From: Crotalaria pallida
Lineage: Eukaryota; Streptophyta; Magnoliopsida; Fabales; Fabaceae
Length of the DNA stretch: 64,000 bases
Assembly (NCBI GenBank): GCA_037953625.1
Contig: CM075655.1
Location: 84,533,501-84,597,500 of the forward strand
Direction: 5' to 3'
The notes under the pieces are model-generated. The model did no database searches and was not told the origin of the DNA. It saw nothing but the letters and a program-made list of their open reading frames with translations. Below are positions 22,231 to 35,058 of this stretch, piece after piece; the first letter of the stretch is position 1; each line of letters opens with the position of its first letter. The translations under genes and the position numbers were made by a program.

Positions 22231-23084
22231 ATTTGATGGAAACCACTCTTCTTTCCCTTGAAGAATTTGTTGAATCTTTTGACAAACATCCCAAATTCTT
22301 CTTGATTGAGCTCACTATCGGAGTCCTCATTTGTAGAGCCATCTTCTACCTCCTTTGAGACTTTGGTTGAGGCCTTGAGAAAGATGCTCTTCTTCTTTTT
22401 ATCCAACTCTTCGTGTGAGCTAAGTCTTGATAGCTCTATCTCATGTTCTTTGAGCTTCCAAAACAAGGTGGCCAAGTCCATAGTGTTCAAATCCTTGGAC
22501 TCCTTGATGGTGGTCACCTTTGGTTGCCATTTTCTATCAAGACATCTCAAAATTTTGTGAGTAGTTTCACCATCACGAAATTGCTTTCCTAGAGAAATCA
22601 AGTGACTAATGATATGTGAAAATCTCTTTTGTAAGTCATCAATAGATTCATTAGGGAACATGTGAAATAATTCATATTCATGAGTTAAAGAATTCAATCT
22701 TGCATTTCTTACTTCACTTGTTCCTTCATGAGTGACTTCCAAAGTTTCCCACATTTCCTTAGCCGACTTGCATTGAGACACTCGATAAAATTCATCATGG
22801 GACAAGGCGGAGAAGATGATGTTTTTATCTTTCAAATCAAAAGATACTTTCTTTTTATCATCATCACTCCAACTTTTCCTAGGAATTTCAACGATTTCTC
22901 CATTTATCATGTGTCTAGGAATATATGGACCATCTTCTATAGCATCCCAAATATTGGTGTCTATTGCTTCAATAAAAACTCTCATCCGGACCTTCCAATA
23001 AGCATACCCTTCACCATTGAAGAATGGAGGGCGGTTTATTGAAGAGGATCCTTCTTGGTGATTGCTAGAGCCCATAGTTTCCAA
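22227..23084 (-). pseudogene. Copia gag N-terminal part (UBN2-like capsid region)
   Basis: The frame of 285 codons starts METMGSSNHQEGSSSINRPP at 23084, only about 30 bases from the primer-binding site. It contains motifs of the copia gag family: FNGEGYAYWKVRMRVFIEA, then AKEMWETLEVTHEGTSEVR and MFPNESIDDLQKRFSHIISH. Gag forms the particle shell. The frame ends early after FFKGKKSGFHQ because of the shift near 22230. Confidence 0.88.
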
Positions 23085-23112
23085 AGGATCTTTTCGAAAA
23101 AGCTTTTACGCT

Positions 23113-23123
23113 ATCTGATACCA
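23113..23123 (-). promoter_or_regulatory. Primer-binding site (initiator Met tRNA type)
   Basis: Two bases inside the 5' LTR the minus strand reads TGGTATCAGATAGCG. TGGTATCAGA matches the 3' end complement of plant initiator methionine tRNA, the usual primer of copia elements. Confidence 0.85.
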
Positions 23124-24419
23124 CTTGTTGGAAACCAACAAGCGGGCTTAGCAATTACTAGAGGGGGGGGGGGTGAATAGTAATCTGAAGCAATAGTGAC
23201 TAATTTTCGGATTTAATTAAGGTATAATTGATTCTGTGCAGATTTTTCAGAAACAGGGGAAGAACACTCGAGTCTTTTTTAGACTACTCGAGTAAATTGG
23301 CAAGAACACTCGAGTCTTCTGAAGAATACTCGAGTAAATCGTGCAGAGTGCAGATAACAGTTTCTGAGAAATTGGCACTTTAAATCAATAAAAATAATAT
23401 CAGTCCAGAGCAGATAAACAGAAGAGTAGTAAGCAATTAAATAAAGCTATAACAACTTATAAACAACTTAATTGCTGCGGAAATACTACCCAAATTAAAA
23501 AGCCCTTTTTGAGAAAACTTAGGGTTGGTTTTTGGTTGAAAGTAAAGAAAGCAATAAAAAGAGGACACCACCGAATTTTATATTGGTTCACTCCCTATCA
23601 AGAGAGCTAATCCAGTCCTCCTAAAACCTTTAGGAGTGTCTACTATAATCAAATTGTTAGAAATATTACAAGGGATAATTGAGATGCCTCAACAACCTAA
23701 CCCTTCCAAGAGTGTACCAAACGCTTGAATTTCTACCCCAATTTGATTTTGGTGATGAAGACTCCTTCTTCTTAAGCTCCTTGAAACATTCAAGAGCTCC
23801 ACCAAGCTAAGAACCTCTTAGACTTTTGCTTAAGAACCTCTCAAGACTTGAACGAACCTAAGACCCACTTAGGTACACTTGGTTACCAACCAAGATTTTG
23901 GAACAAGATGAATGAGTGTATGTGGAGAAATCCAACAAATGATTTCTTTAATAATTAAGCACAATCTCTAACTCTTAAGACAATATAATAACAATGAATG
24001 ATATGTTGAGTTAGAGATGTAGCACTCCGATTTGGCAACTTGAAAACCACAACTGTTTATAGTGAAATTTTGGGCCAAATTTTTTTTTTTAAACAAGTGT
24101 TATACAAGATGAGAACATTTTAGATTTTCGAAACATAGTTACAATTTAAAACTCGTGTTCTCACATTGTATAACCCTTTCAAGTTCCAAACCGAGATGTC
24201 ACAAGATACCGCACCTTGAAACTTGTTTTTCAAAACATCATTTCCCATTCATCTTAATTCCAAAACGTAATTACTGAAAAGGAATTTAGTTGGGGTTATA
24301 GCGTGCTAGAGCCAGGACTCTAAGTAACTTACAATGGAATTACAAAACTCTAAAAGGGAATTACCTAACCTCTAGTCATCTACGCTAACGCTCGCCGACG
24401 AACTCTGAATCTGAGTAGA

Positions 24420-24659
24420 TCAAACACTCGTGTCGTAAGCGGCGTCATCCTCAGCAGTCTCCTTAGCAACACTTTCCATGGCAGCTTGCCGTGCTTTCTT
24501 TTCCTCCTTATACCGAGCTAGAAATCTCTCCATGATTTCCTTCCCATTCCGTTTCATTTCAATATAGACTATGACACGGCCAGTCATAGTTATATTGTCT
24601 CCCTTCAAAGGAGATGCTCCTATCTCCCGAATAAGCTGAAACTTCGCTATGTTTTCCAT
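24420..24659 (-). CDS. Small hypothetical ORF (79 codons) within the long solo LTR
   Basis: The frame begins MENIAKFQLIREIGASPLKG and ends AEDDAAYDTSV. The middle has VIVYIEMKRNGKEIMERF and a charged, probably helical segment ARYKEEKKARQAAMES. Its composition looks more protein-like than other short frames nearby. A TAG directly precedes the ATG. It lies near the 3' end of the LTR in the sense direction, about 4.4 kb downstream of the TATA box. I do not recognise the product. It may be a chance frame or a conserved LTR-borne peptide. Confidence 0.25.
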   Translation of the reverse strand: MENIAKFQLIREIGASPLKGDNITMTGRVIVYIEMKRNGKEIMERFLARYKEEKKARQAAMESVAKETAEDDAAYDTSV

Positions 24660-25639
24660 CTAAATACCATACAGAATTTTTCGAATACAAAGCAGAAGTG
24701 CGAGAGAGTGAGCTACCCAAAACATGTAATGTCGACTATGTGGATTTACGATAGGCAATTATTAAGATAAAACAATAAATAGCAAACAAAACATATAAAC
24801 AAACATAATCATCATCATCATCACATAACATCATCTCATTATCACTTCCCAAATCTTACTCCATACTTAATACCATTACTTTACTTTTCTTTTTGAATCT
24901 TCAAATTTATTAAGTCTTATCATCTCAGCTCACTCAATGACTTGGGGAAAGCATCATTGAGGAAAACAGCTCACACGTCTACATCTCCTCGGTCATCCAT
25001 CCAAACCTAGTCGGAAGCAAACAGGAGTACAGGACCTTTACCACGCGGGCACGACAGCTGTCCCAACACATAGATGGTCCCAGACCAGGAGGATCTCGTC
25101 CTCAAATCATTTCAATTCAATTCATATCAATTCATAACAAGGCACGCTCTCAGCGGCAATCTCAAATGCCCCGTTCCAGTCCCTCTCACTGTTCTCGATT
25201 TGCAATCAAGGGGGCGACAGTACAGTTCTAGTCTCGAGTGCAGAACTTACCACGGTATTAGACCCAGTCCCTACCACGTTAGTACACCACATGTGGAGTT
25301 CGTTCTGCCTAGAACGGTACTCTAGACTTCTTGACGTTTCACCGTCATCGTCCTCCCCTCATGCAATCTCCTCCTAAGTATCCGCAGATACTTATGGTTC
25401 CTTCCTCTCCACTACTTCGACACACACTCTCATACCTCACCGCGTGATTCATGTCTTTTAATGACCTTTTAAAGTTTTAAGGATTTTAAAGTTTTATTAA
25501 CGGCTTAATCCTAACGGTTGGCTCATCCTTAGTGCATCCCTTCAACGAGTCCCGACCACTAATTGTTCAATCTGTTCCCCAATTCATCACATCATATCTC
25601 AACATCTCATATCACACTCTTTCTCATCTCATCTCATCC

Positions 25640-26140
25640 ACTTTCTCAAAACTCATTTCCTCATCTTTCTCAAAAACGTCTTTTCACAAAACTTTTCGAA
25701 AACATACTTTCACAAAACTTTCTTTGACAAAGCTTTTCAAGGATAACCTTTCACAAACTTTCTCAAAAATATCCTTTCCCAAAACTTTTCTCAAAAATAA
25801 TGTTTCCAAAGATTTTCACAAAATCTATCCTCACAAACTTTTTCTCAAAGGGGTCATTTCATAAAACTTTCTCAAAAATATTGTTTCAAAAGGACTTTCT
25901 CAAAAATACCCTCACAAAAGACTTTCTTAAAAATATCATTTCAAAAAGAGTTTCTCAAAATATCGCTTCAAAAACTTTATAGAAAGGATTGGTTTCAAAA
26001 ACTTTTCTCAAAAATATACCTTTTTCACAAAACTTTTTTCCAAAAGACTGGTTCACAAAACTTTTTCAAAAATATATCTTTTAACAAAAGCTTTTCAAAG
26101 AAAATCACTTTTCAAAAACCTTTTTCAAAAATCACATTTT
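25640..26140. repeat. Degenerate minisatellite in the long solo LTR
   Basis: Phrases of the form TTTCACAAAACTTTCTCAAAAATA recur about every 25-35 bases in many diverged copies. The frame that opens through it is rich in K, F, S and T and reflects the repeat, not a gene. Confidence 0.75.
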
Positions 26141-29073
26141 TGCTGAGCACTAATGGAGGAGCAAGCTCAACTCAACACTAGTCCCAGTCTAAAACCAAAA
26201 ACAAGATCACTTCTCCACTTTCATCACAACTCGCTTCCATAGCAACATTACTCTTTCCCAACCTCAACTCTTGATCTTAAACTTTCCTTCACTTACATCA
26301 CCTTTATTATTACATATCATTCTCTCAATTACATTTTCTTACTTTTTCAGTTTAATCCTTATCATCACCTTCTACAGCACATCAATGTTTCTCAAACAAC
26401 AATATGATTACTTGACCAATAAATAAATCATTTGCAAAGCAGGATAAATAAATAGTTCAAGCATAATCAATCAGAAAACATAATAACATACTTACTAAGC
26501 CAATCTCAGCCGTTCGGGTGGATAGCCAAACACACAACAAACAATTGCTATCACATACACCACTACGCTAAATGAGATTGGAGTCCAACCTTTGAGATGA
26601 TTGGACCTCTTAATAAGTTACCTAAATACCACGGCGTCTTAAGGGAAGCCCCTCTCTCACCTCAAATAACGTAAGCCTCCGAAAGCTTTTCCGAGAATTC
26701 CCGATCGCTAGTTCCGTCTCGTTTCCTTTGCGTCTGTCGTCCGAACTATAGCATTTTTCCATGTGCGTTAGAAACGTTTTTAACGAATTCATTACTTGTT
26801 TTGAAAACACTTTGAAATCATTTCTTTTTGAAAACTTATTGTTTACATTCCAAATTAAATCCATAAAAACGTTTTCAAGAAAGCTTTGAAACATAATTCA
26901 TTCTTCTTAAGGTAATCTTACTTTAAATGTTTATGTTAGAAAAATCATTATTATTAGTTATTAACAAAATTCAACACTTAAGAAAATAAATTTCCAAAAT
27001 CATATCAAATCAATTTAAGCTTCTTAAATCATACTTTTCAGTAAAACGTTTTTCAATCCTTTGGAAATTCAAATATAGAAAAACACATTCAAACAACACG
27101 TCATTAAAACATTCACCACTTCACATAATATTAATCACATTAAGAAAAATCATTGGATTTTCAACACAACATTCCTTTTTAATTATTAAACCAACTTATT
27201 TTATTTTTACTCTTAAAAACCGAAAGGGATTAAAACAAATAACACATCAATTCAATCACACACATAGCATCATACATATAACACCTAGTCATTTACAAAG
27301 AACATTTCATATAAACAAATTTTCCTAACTATTCCAGCATACCTAGGCCGAATTACATAGGCATAATTTCACAAAGGTTAATGCACACATTCAAGCACAA
27401 ACAATGAAATCATTTTCTTTTCCTTTTTGGATTGAAACCGAGGCATTAAAAGAAAATTCACAAACTTAATTGATTTTCTTAACTTAGATCAAACAACAAG
27501 TTAAACTACAAATCACTTCAAAGTTTCATGCACATATTCAATTACTTCATGCATGTACTCCTAGGCTCTTAAATTAAATTAATCTCATCATGTATGCATC
27601 CTAAATAATGATAAAATATAATTTCCTATTTTCATCCTTCATGGCCGAATGCTAGCATGCAAGAATGCAAGGTTCTTGGTTCAATCTTAGACATACAAAA
27701 ATCAAATCAGGACATGTAAGAATTCAAAACAAACTTTTCAAGGCATCACACCACATCATATCAACATGCATTAATTTTATCAGAGCAAGAAACTTAAGTT
27801 TATTACCTAATCTTAAATCAAGATCAAGATTGCATTTTAGAATTTCTAGAAACAACATGCATGCACTTAACATCATTAGATCTAGCCCCTATCATACACA
27901 TGTGTTAAAATTTCACATAATAAAAACATGGGATCCAAGTTCATCAAGCATGGCCGAATGGCCTCTCACAAAAACATAGCACACAGAAAATCAATTACTA
28001 AGGTTAAATCATGTTCATGCTTCAAAAATCATTTTAAAACTTGTTCCCTAAATTTTCTCTTCCAAACCGAGACATGCATAAAACAAAAACATGATTTTTT
28101 TCCACTTAAAATTAACATGCATGCTTTAAGATCCTAACTTTTAGTTTATTAAAAATGGATTATTAAATATATGCACATAAATCAACAAGATCATCATCAA
28201 ATAACATGTAAAATCAAGAATTTCAACTTTATTTTCAAGTAAGCTTAGATCATATAGTTGTTCATGAAGAAATCACACAAGTACATCATAGATCATTATT
28301 TAAGCAAACAAATTTAACATGCAATACTAGAGATCTTAGATCAAGTTCAAAGTACACATTTATTTGTCAAATCATTCCTTAAAAATATTATAGCTCACGG
28401 GTTTAGCAAGAAAACTTAATATGCAAAGGAATTTATTTTGGTTTTCACAAAAATCTTAAGCAACACTTTAGATCATAGATTGATTTGTCAAATAAGCACA
28501 TAAACATACATAGATCACGGTTTAGAACAAGGAAAACATACATGCAAGAAAGATTCATGTTAAGCTTAACAAAAATCTTAAACAAAACTTTAGATCTTTA
28601 GGTTTGAGTTAGAAAAACATTAAGATCTTAACAAGAAAACATAAACCGAATCACACACATAGAGTTACACTTATTACAAATTATGTTAAGTCCTTAATAG
28701 TCCAAGATCAAGAAAGAATAACACATAAATTTACTTTACAAATCATAAGGACAACATGCAAGAAGAAGATAAAAAGGGATCTACAAGCTAAAAAGAAAAA
28801 CGAGACTATTACATTTCTTTCTCTTGTCCTTCGAGTTTCCTACCAAGAAGGGTTGGTCTCTTAGCTTCTAATGCTTAGATCTTCAAAGGGTTGCTCTAGA
28901 TCTAATTTGAAACCTCCTTCTTCTTCCTCCTCTTCCACGGCCTCCTCTCCCTCTCTTTCTCTATTTCTTTTCTTTCTTTTTTTTTCTATTTCTCTCTAAG
29001 AGTTTGAATGGACTCTTAGATTGTGTTTGTGTTTGGAAGAAAGGCGTGTGATGAAGAGAAAAGGAACTAAGGC
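26141..29073 (-). other. Body of the long solo LTR downstream of its TATA box, no gene seen
   Basis: AT-rich DNA with many ATCAAG and CATGCA words. No frame here resembles a known protein. Confidence 0.5.
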
Positions 29074-29077
29074 TACC

Positions 29078-29092
29078 TATATATATATATAA
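29078..29092 (-). promoter_or_regulatory. TATA box of the long solo LTR
   Basis: The minus strand reads GGCTTATATATATATATAGG, followed downstream by a purine- and pyrimidine-rich leader-like stretch. This is the most promoter-like site of the LTR. Confidence 0.55.
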
Positions 29093-29355
29093 GCCACGAA
29101 TTTCCATCTTTTGCCCTTAAGTCTTGGTTGAGTCATGGATGATGGAAGGGCGGTTTGGTCACTACAATTATTTGCATAGGTGAACTTTAGCAAAACTAAG
29201 GAGACAAAGTGGAGTAGGTTTGACTTTAGGGGTCATCTAGGTTCTAATGGATAGTTAGCTTCTTAGTTAGGGTTTCTTGCTAATCTAGTTTGGTTTGGTT
29301 CTAGTTTGGTTCCTTGGTTTCTTACTCCTTAAGCTTCTAGGATCTTAAGCTTATG

Positions 29356-29405
29356 CACACACACACACACACACACACACACGTATAATTATACACACAC
29401 ACACC
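29356..29405. repeat. CA dinucleotide microsatellite, interrupted
   Basis: A CA run at 29356-29382 is followed by GTATAATTAT and a second shorter run to about 29405. Confidence 0.95.
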
Positions 29406-30720
29406 TACACATATACCACCGTAGCGCACACACACAAATACATACATGCTTTGCATTTTTATTTTTAATCACATTTACTTAAAAATCATTAATTCATACA
29501 ACAATGCAATTAATTCTAAGAAATCATATTTTCATAATCATTTTCATGCATCACATAATACACACATATTAAATCAAATACACATCACACAAAAATTCAT
29601 GCCAAGACAACATCACAAAACACATTTTCTTAAAAATTCGTTTTTCTTATATTCTGAAAATAAATTTTTGTAAATCACTCCGGAAAATTCTAAAAATTAC
29701 ATTTTCAAAATCTAGGTTTCAAAACGATCGTTTTCATATAAAGATCATGAAATTCCGAATTACGGTTAAAAAGATACAAATTTTTAAAGATAACAGACCC
29801 AAAAACTTCATTTTTAACAAAATCATCTTTTAATAAAAATCACCATTTAACAAATCATTTTCCCCCTCAACAAAATCATTCATTTTTCTTCCATAAAAAT
29901 ATTTTGTTTATAAAAATCCATGAAAATCAGCACTTCATTTCTTTCTTATGAAAAATATTTTTTCTGAAAACATGATTTCAAGGTTTCTTTTGTTAAAAAC
30001 CGTTTACGCACGTACGGGAAAAATGCGGGGTGTTACAAGAGAGATTTTCCACTTGAGAGAGAAAGAACACAAAGAATGTTAAGCTTGTGATTTACATGTG
30101 ATTGTCTAGTTCTTGTTTTTGTTCAAAGGCAATCAGAATGAATATATGGAAGAGGGAATGAGTGAGTAAAAACAAAGTTGAAAAGTCATTCTTTCCCTCT
30201 TCCAACGGTTAAAAAATTTGCTGATAGGACCAAAATACTCGAGTCTTTTTGACTCTACTCGAGTCTTTTGCCCATCTTCTAATAGAAATGCCTTTGACTT
30301 GAACCAACGGTCATATCTCTGATTTTAAGCAAAATACTCGAGTCTTTTACAAATCACTCGAGTCTCTTGACCAGAGTTACTCGAGTCTTTTTCAAATTAC
30401 TCGAGTCTTTTGCCCAGAGATGGTAAAAATCAAGTTTTTCTAAAATTATTTTCACTTCTCTTCTCAAGTGATAATCTTATGTAATCCCAACCTTTTCATG
30501 CATTAAAATTATTTGACTTAGGCTGAGATTAACTCCTACGCTACCCACTCTCAATAACAACAAAAGTGAAAATTACAATTCATATGAGAATGACTAGCTA
30601 GAGGTGCACTTGATCTTCTTGACTTGATGAGTTTGAATTCTTCCTTTAAATCCATGATCTAATTATATTGTCATCATCAAAACTATAACCACCTTATTGG
30701 AGACTTGATTCTACACTAAT

Positions 30721-31817
30721 GATGTCAAGAGTAAGGATTTGTTGACATCAGGTGTATGTTAGTCTTAAACGTTTACATTTTCAAATAATTTTTTTTTTTT
30801 TTATAAATTATGAAATTCAACCGTTGAGTTCAACATTCTAATAAAATAGATCAAGTCTAAAAATTTTCGTCGAATATAAAAATTAATTATAATGCTTCAT
30901 CGGATTGCATCATGCTATGTTAACACATAATATGTTATTTGAAATATAAGCAAATATTCATTATTAGATTGAATACCTATGAATCTTCAAACTATCTAAA
31001 ATTTAGTATATATGATCATCATGTTAATATCGTATAATTCAACGGTTGGATTAATTAATTTCATAATATATAGAAAGTTATTTGAAAGTATATATAAGTG
31101 TCCAAGATTTACATCTGATATCGACGGATTCTAACTCATGTGTTAAATACCAAATCTAACACTCAATTCATTATAAGGACCAAATTCAAACTAATTGTAT
31201 AGACTAAACTAAAAAAAATTTGAGTTACAAGAATTTTTGAAGGGAGAAATAATGAATACTTTACTAGACTAGATAGCTTTCCTGTGCAATACATGGGAAC
31301 ATACGAATAATTAACCATATTTTTTAATAAGAAAAAATATATTTTTGTAATAGTTTGTAATTATTGTAGAAAAGATATCGAATAAAAAAGATTAATGATA
31401 TATTGGTATTAGCCTATTTATTTGTACTATTAAGTAGCTATCAACAATAAGGAATTTAATTTTCTGTTCTTTTTTTTATAACCTTTTTAAAGTTTTTTTT
31501 AGATATTAAGTTATATCTTTCATTTCAAGGATAATTTAGTAACATGCATTTCATATAGTAACAAAATTCTATAATTTTTTTCGAAAATGTTTACTTAGTA
31601 GAAAATGGTTCCTACACTGTTTATTTTATTCTTTGAATATTTTAATCATATGCGTGTATATGTTTATGTATATCAAATGCACTTAACTAATCTCATTAAT
31701 AAGTGTAAAATTAGTTTTTTTTTCTTATTATTGAACCAAAGGTAATAAGCTTTTAGGAAAAAAAACTAATAATAGGAGTGATAAATAATGAGTTTTTTTT
31801 TAATATATGCCCTAAGG
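30721..31817. other. AT-rich intergenic DNA
   Basis: No gene is visible. Near 31245-31290 the phrase CTAGATAGC...CTGTGCAATACATGGG resembles a decayed copy of the Helitron-like end at 33793-33821. Confidence 0.45.
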
Positions 31818-32075
31818 TACATGTTGAAGTATTAAGTAAATAAAGATTTTTGGGTAAAGAAATAATAATAATAATAAAAATCATTTAAAAAAATAAATAA
31901 TAATAAATAAATAAAAAGATGTTGATAATAATGTTAAAAGTATTGAGTTACAAAAGATGTTTTGGTAAAGAAGTATAGAAATAATAAAAAAAAGATGTTG
32001 ATAATGCTGAAGTATTGAGTAAATAAAGATGTTTGAATAAAGACATAAAGAAATAATAATAAAAATATTAGTGTA
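31818..32075. repeat. Degenerate AT-rich minisatellite, about three units
   Basis: Units of roughly 75-100 bases contain GATGTTGATAATG, GTATTGAGTAAATAAAGATG and AGAAATAATAATAA in the same order. The copies differ by indels. Small open frames on the minus strand are by-products. Confidence 0.65.
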
Positions 32076-32309
32076 AAGAAGTAAAAGATATTTGTGATGC
32101 TTTGATAAAACTCTTTGCAAAGTGAGATGATCCTAGAATTAGAATCCCTAACATTGAAAGTAATGTTCATTTAGAAGTGTAGTCTATTTCCATATTGATA
32201 AGTCAGTTTTGTGACTAAAATAAATATTTATAGAAACAAAATATATTTTGTTAAACACCCTTTAAAAAATATTTAAATATTAAATCTGTCCTTAAAAATA
32301 GTGATATCT

Positions 32310-32670
32310 ACGAAATTAGACCATATTTTTTTTCAATACTTTTCTGTTTCGTTTTGGTTTTGGCCCCCGACGTTAATTTTGGATAAAAAATGCTGAAGTG
32401 ACCTAACGGAATAGGGACCAAAATCAAAACGAAAGGGAAAAACATGGACCAAAACCAAAACGATATAGAAAAGTAGGGACCAAAAACTCCAGATAGTAAA
32501 AACATGGGGACCAAAATCAAAACCACATTTGCATTATCTTAAACCATAGTTGATGGTGTGGGCCAAAACCAAAATGAAATAAAAAAGAAGGGACTAAAAC
32601 CAAAAAAAGATAAATGTAGTGACTAATTTCAAAAACATCGACATTTATAGAGACCAATTTGGTATTTAAG
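32310..32670. repeat. Diverged inverted-repeat element with GGACCAAAA words
   Basis: GGGACCAAAA-type phrases repeat every 30-50 bases on one side, and GTTTTGGTTTTGGCCCCC-type phrases face them on the other. The style resembles the element at 3282-4705 but is a different family. Ends could not be fixed. Confidence 0.4.
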
Positions 32671-32850
32671 CCCTTAAAAAATAAACAAATAAATAATTTA
32701 GGAATATAAATTACCTAAAAGTAAGAAGCACAATTTTTATGTTCATAATTTTAATAGCACTCCTCTTTCTTTCTTTTTTTTTTAATGTTAATCAAGGTTA
32801 TCATCCTTTTATTTTATGGGCAAGGAACTAATCTTTATCGGGGTGAGTGC

Positions 32851-33599
32851 TAGCATTGACAATTAGGGCCAATAGAATCGCCCGCATTTTAAACGGGCGA
32901 GCGTGGGCAGCCAGTTTTTAATTTTAGGGCGGGAAAAACATGCCCAGCCCGTCCACGTTTTTTTTCAGGCAGGCATGCGGGACGCTCATTTTTTAAACTT
33001 AAAAAATATTCAGCATTTAAAAAAAATACCAGTGGCCGTCCCGGAAGCACCGTCGCATCGCTCCTCCTTGTCTTGGTTTTCATCACCGCAGCAGCGAAGT
33101 CGAACCAGCAGCGAACCAGCAAGGTAGCAACGAACCAGCATCGAAGCAATGAACCACGAGCAAAACCAGCACCGAAGCAATGAAACACGAGCACCGTAGC
33201 AACACCATACCAGCGAACCGACGGCACCTTTGGCCCTTGTCAGCGACGAAAATCATAGTGAGAGGAAGAGGAACTGTGAAAAGTGAAAATAGGGTTGGCT
33301 ATTGGGTCTTGGCTGTGCGTGACAGAGGGAGTAGCAAATTGGGAGTACTTGCCTTGACCTAATTCAACATTTGCGGTCCTTAATTTTGGCCAGTTTCATT
33401 TTGGACCAAATTTTCTTTTTCTTTTCTTTTTTCGCAATGGCTCGCGGGCGGCCCGTAGAAAGCCCTTAAATGCCCGTAAATTAAATGGTGGGCATACCCG
33501 ACCCTAATTAAAAAATGGGCTAAAAAACTAGGCTCTGCCCGCATTTTTTGTGGGCGGGTCGAGCACGCCCGCGGGCCTGGGCCCTAATTGCCAATACTA
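32851..33599. mobile_element. Non-autonomous hAT element (749 bp) with a perfect 8-bp duplication
   Basis: The left end TAGCATTGACAATTAGGGCC is matched in reverse complement by the right end (TAGTATTGGCAATTAGGGCC). GTGAGTGC flanks it on both sides (32843-32850 and 33600-33607). Subterminal GGGCG and CCCGC words are typical of these hAT derivatives. No transposase is encoded; two frames on opposite strands inside are low-complexity and unsupported. It shares terminus style with 5865-6416. Confidence 0.92.
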
Positions 33600-33792
33600 G
33601 TGAGTGCGTGATTGTCCCTCCCAATAAAAATCACTCACATAATTGAATATTTGATCTTTGGTAAGACCACTCGCCTTTATTACTACAATACTATTGACCT
33701 TTTTTTATATGTATTTAATTTTTTTATTAAATGTGTAATTGTATTTATTTTATTAAATTAAACTAGGGGTTTTGCCCCTCCTTTATTATTAA

Positions 33793-33821
33793 CTAGTAAA
33801 TTTTTCCGTGCAATGCACGGG
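33793..33821 (-). mobile_element. Helitron-like 3' terminus
   Basis: On the minus strand a hairpin CCCGTGCATTGCACGG is followed about 10 bases later by CTAG and then T. This matches the Helitron rule of a hairpin shortly before a CTRR end inserted at an AT site. The element would extend to higher coordinates, but no 5' TC end or helicase could be identified. Confidence 0.45.
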
Positions 33822-34363
33822 TTTTTATTGTTTTTTTCTATACATTGATTTGAGTATAGATTTTGAAAATGTGTTTTTTAGATGATAAGTTAATATGGAT
33901 TTTTTTTATGATGAATGACATGTATTTTATTTGAGTAGTAATATCATTGCAAGCAACTTAGCACAATGCACTAGATAGTAAGTTATCCCCAAAGCTCTCC
34001 ATAAGAAAGAATGCATATGAAATCCGTGTACAAATTGCATCCATGATGGTACAATCACCGTCGTGACCAATACAAAAGAAGAAATAAACAAAAGAAATCT
34101 CTCAATCTCATTGTATCTCCTTGACTCACCTCTTATATATCAGCAGCATCTACATTCCTTCAAATAATCTCACCTCACCTCATAATTTAGCATTATAATA
34201 AAATTCTTTCAAATTTTGATCTTTCTCATTGCCAGAAGACAAAGCAGAGCAAGGTTAAAATAAATCCAACAACAAATAATGTAAAGGTTTAAATCAAAAA
34301 TAAATCTCGTCAAAAAGAAAATTCATGAACATGAAGCTTTTCATTACACTATGGTGTGAACGA
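33822..34363. other. AT-rich intergenic DNA, possibly inside the Helitron-like element
   Basis: No coding sequence was seen. AACGA at 34359-34363 is the target duplication of the next element. Confidence 0.45.
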
Positions 34364-35058
34364 TGTAACACTCTTTGTACATCATCTTACTTTATAAGAA
34401 AAGTAATAAGTTTATGATTACTTGGACTTGTCATGGTTGGAAAAAGATCTGAAACCCTTCATTTGAAAATTCCTTTTACAAAAATTAGATTAATAATGAA
34501 TTTTACTAATAAAATCAGAGTTTGCGGAAACATAATAATTAATATTATACTCTCAAAATATATCAAGTGTAACAAGTCCATGGATACCAAATAATTATTA
34601 TTATAAAACTAAATTCATTCTATGATACCTCTCTCAAAACATGTATAATATAAATACTACTAAAAATAGAGAGGTTATAGAGCTGGTCACTGGTCCTCTG
34701 TCCAAACATTCATCTGGCCGGATCCTCGATATCTGCACAAAGGATTCCTAACCCACACTATCTATACTCTGCATGCACCTAAGGGTCATCTCCCTTCACC
34801 GACTTTTGTGCAAGCAAGATATACGATCAACACCTAATGAGGGCATGGGGGTTAGCTATACATATTCGCATAATCAAATGAGAATAAAACTAACGTACAC
34901 AAGTAATCATGTAGCAAATCAGAATGCATAACCATATGAGCACACCCGGTTAATCATAATAAGTATTTCAATGCAGGTGGCATGATGCATGCTTTCTATC
35001 TCACAATCCTGAGGCCTCCAATACTAATCAATCTCGGACGTCCATCCAATACGCCAAT

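Larger units (their letters stand above)
24018..30037 (-). mobile_element. Very long solo LTR (6020 bp) of a gypsy-type element
   Basis: On the minus strand it begins TGTAACACCCCGC and ends CGGAGTGCTACA. The 5-bp duplication AGAGA flanks it (24013-24017, 30038-30042). No second copy of either end occurs inside and no gag or pol is seen, so a solo LTR fits best. A TATA box is at 29078-29092 (minus strand). LTRs of this size are known in Ogre/Tat and some Tekay elements; the lineage is not settled. It also holds a minisatellite, CA repeats and one small open frame. Confidence 0.85.
10196..30715 (-). mobile_element. SIRE-type Ty1/copia LTR retrotransposon, degraded, carrying two nested solo LTRs
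   Basis: Both ends are LTRs of the form TGTTGG...TCTACA, and the whole is bracketed by the 5-bp duplication CTAAT (10191-10195, 30716-30720). On the minus strand the order is LTR, Met-type primer site, gag, protease, integrase, RT, RNase H, env-like frame, polypurine tract, LTR. That is copia order with the extra downstream frame of the SIRE/Maximus lineage. Removing the nested inserts (16748-20532 and 24018-30037) leaves about 10.7 kb. Every coding section carries a lesion, so the copy cannot move by itself. The LTRs differ at roughly 25-27 positions in 1560 by hand count (about 1.7%). Confidence 0.93.
23126..30715 (-). repeat. 5' LTR of the copia element, split by a 6.0 kb solo LTR
   Basis: The pieces 23126-24017 and 30043-30715 together align along the full 3' LTR at 10196-11755 (about 1565 bp after removing the insert and one duplication copy). 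ACTCGAGT palindromes recur at the same places, near 23268-23337 and 30237-30406. A run of ten G near 23163 is longer than the six in the other LTR. Confidence 0.92.
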
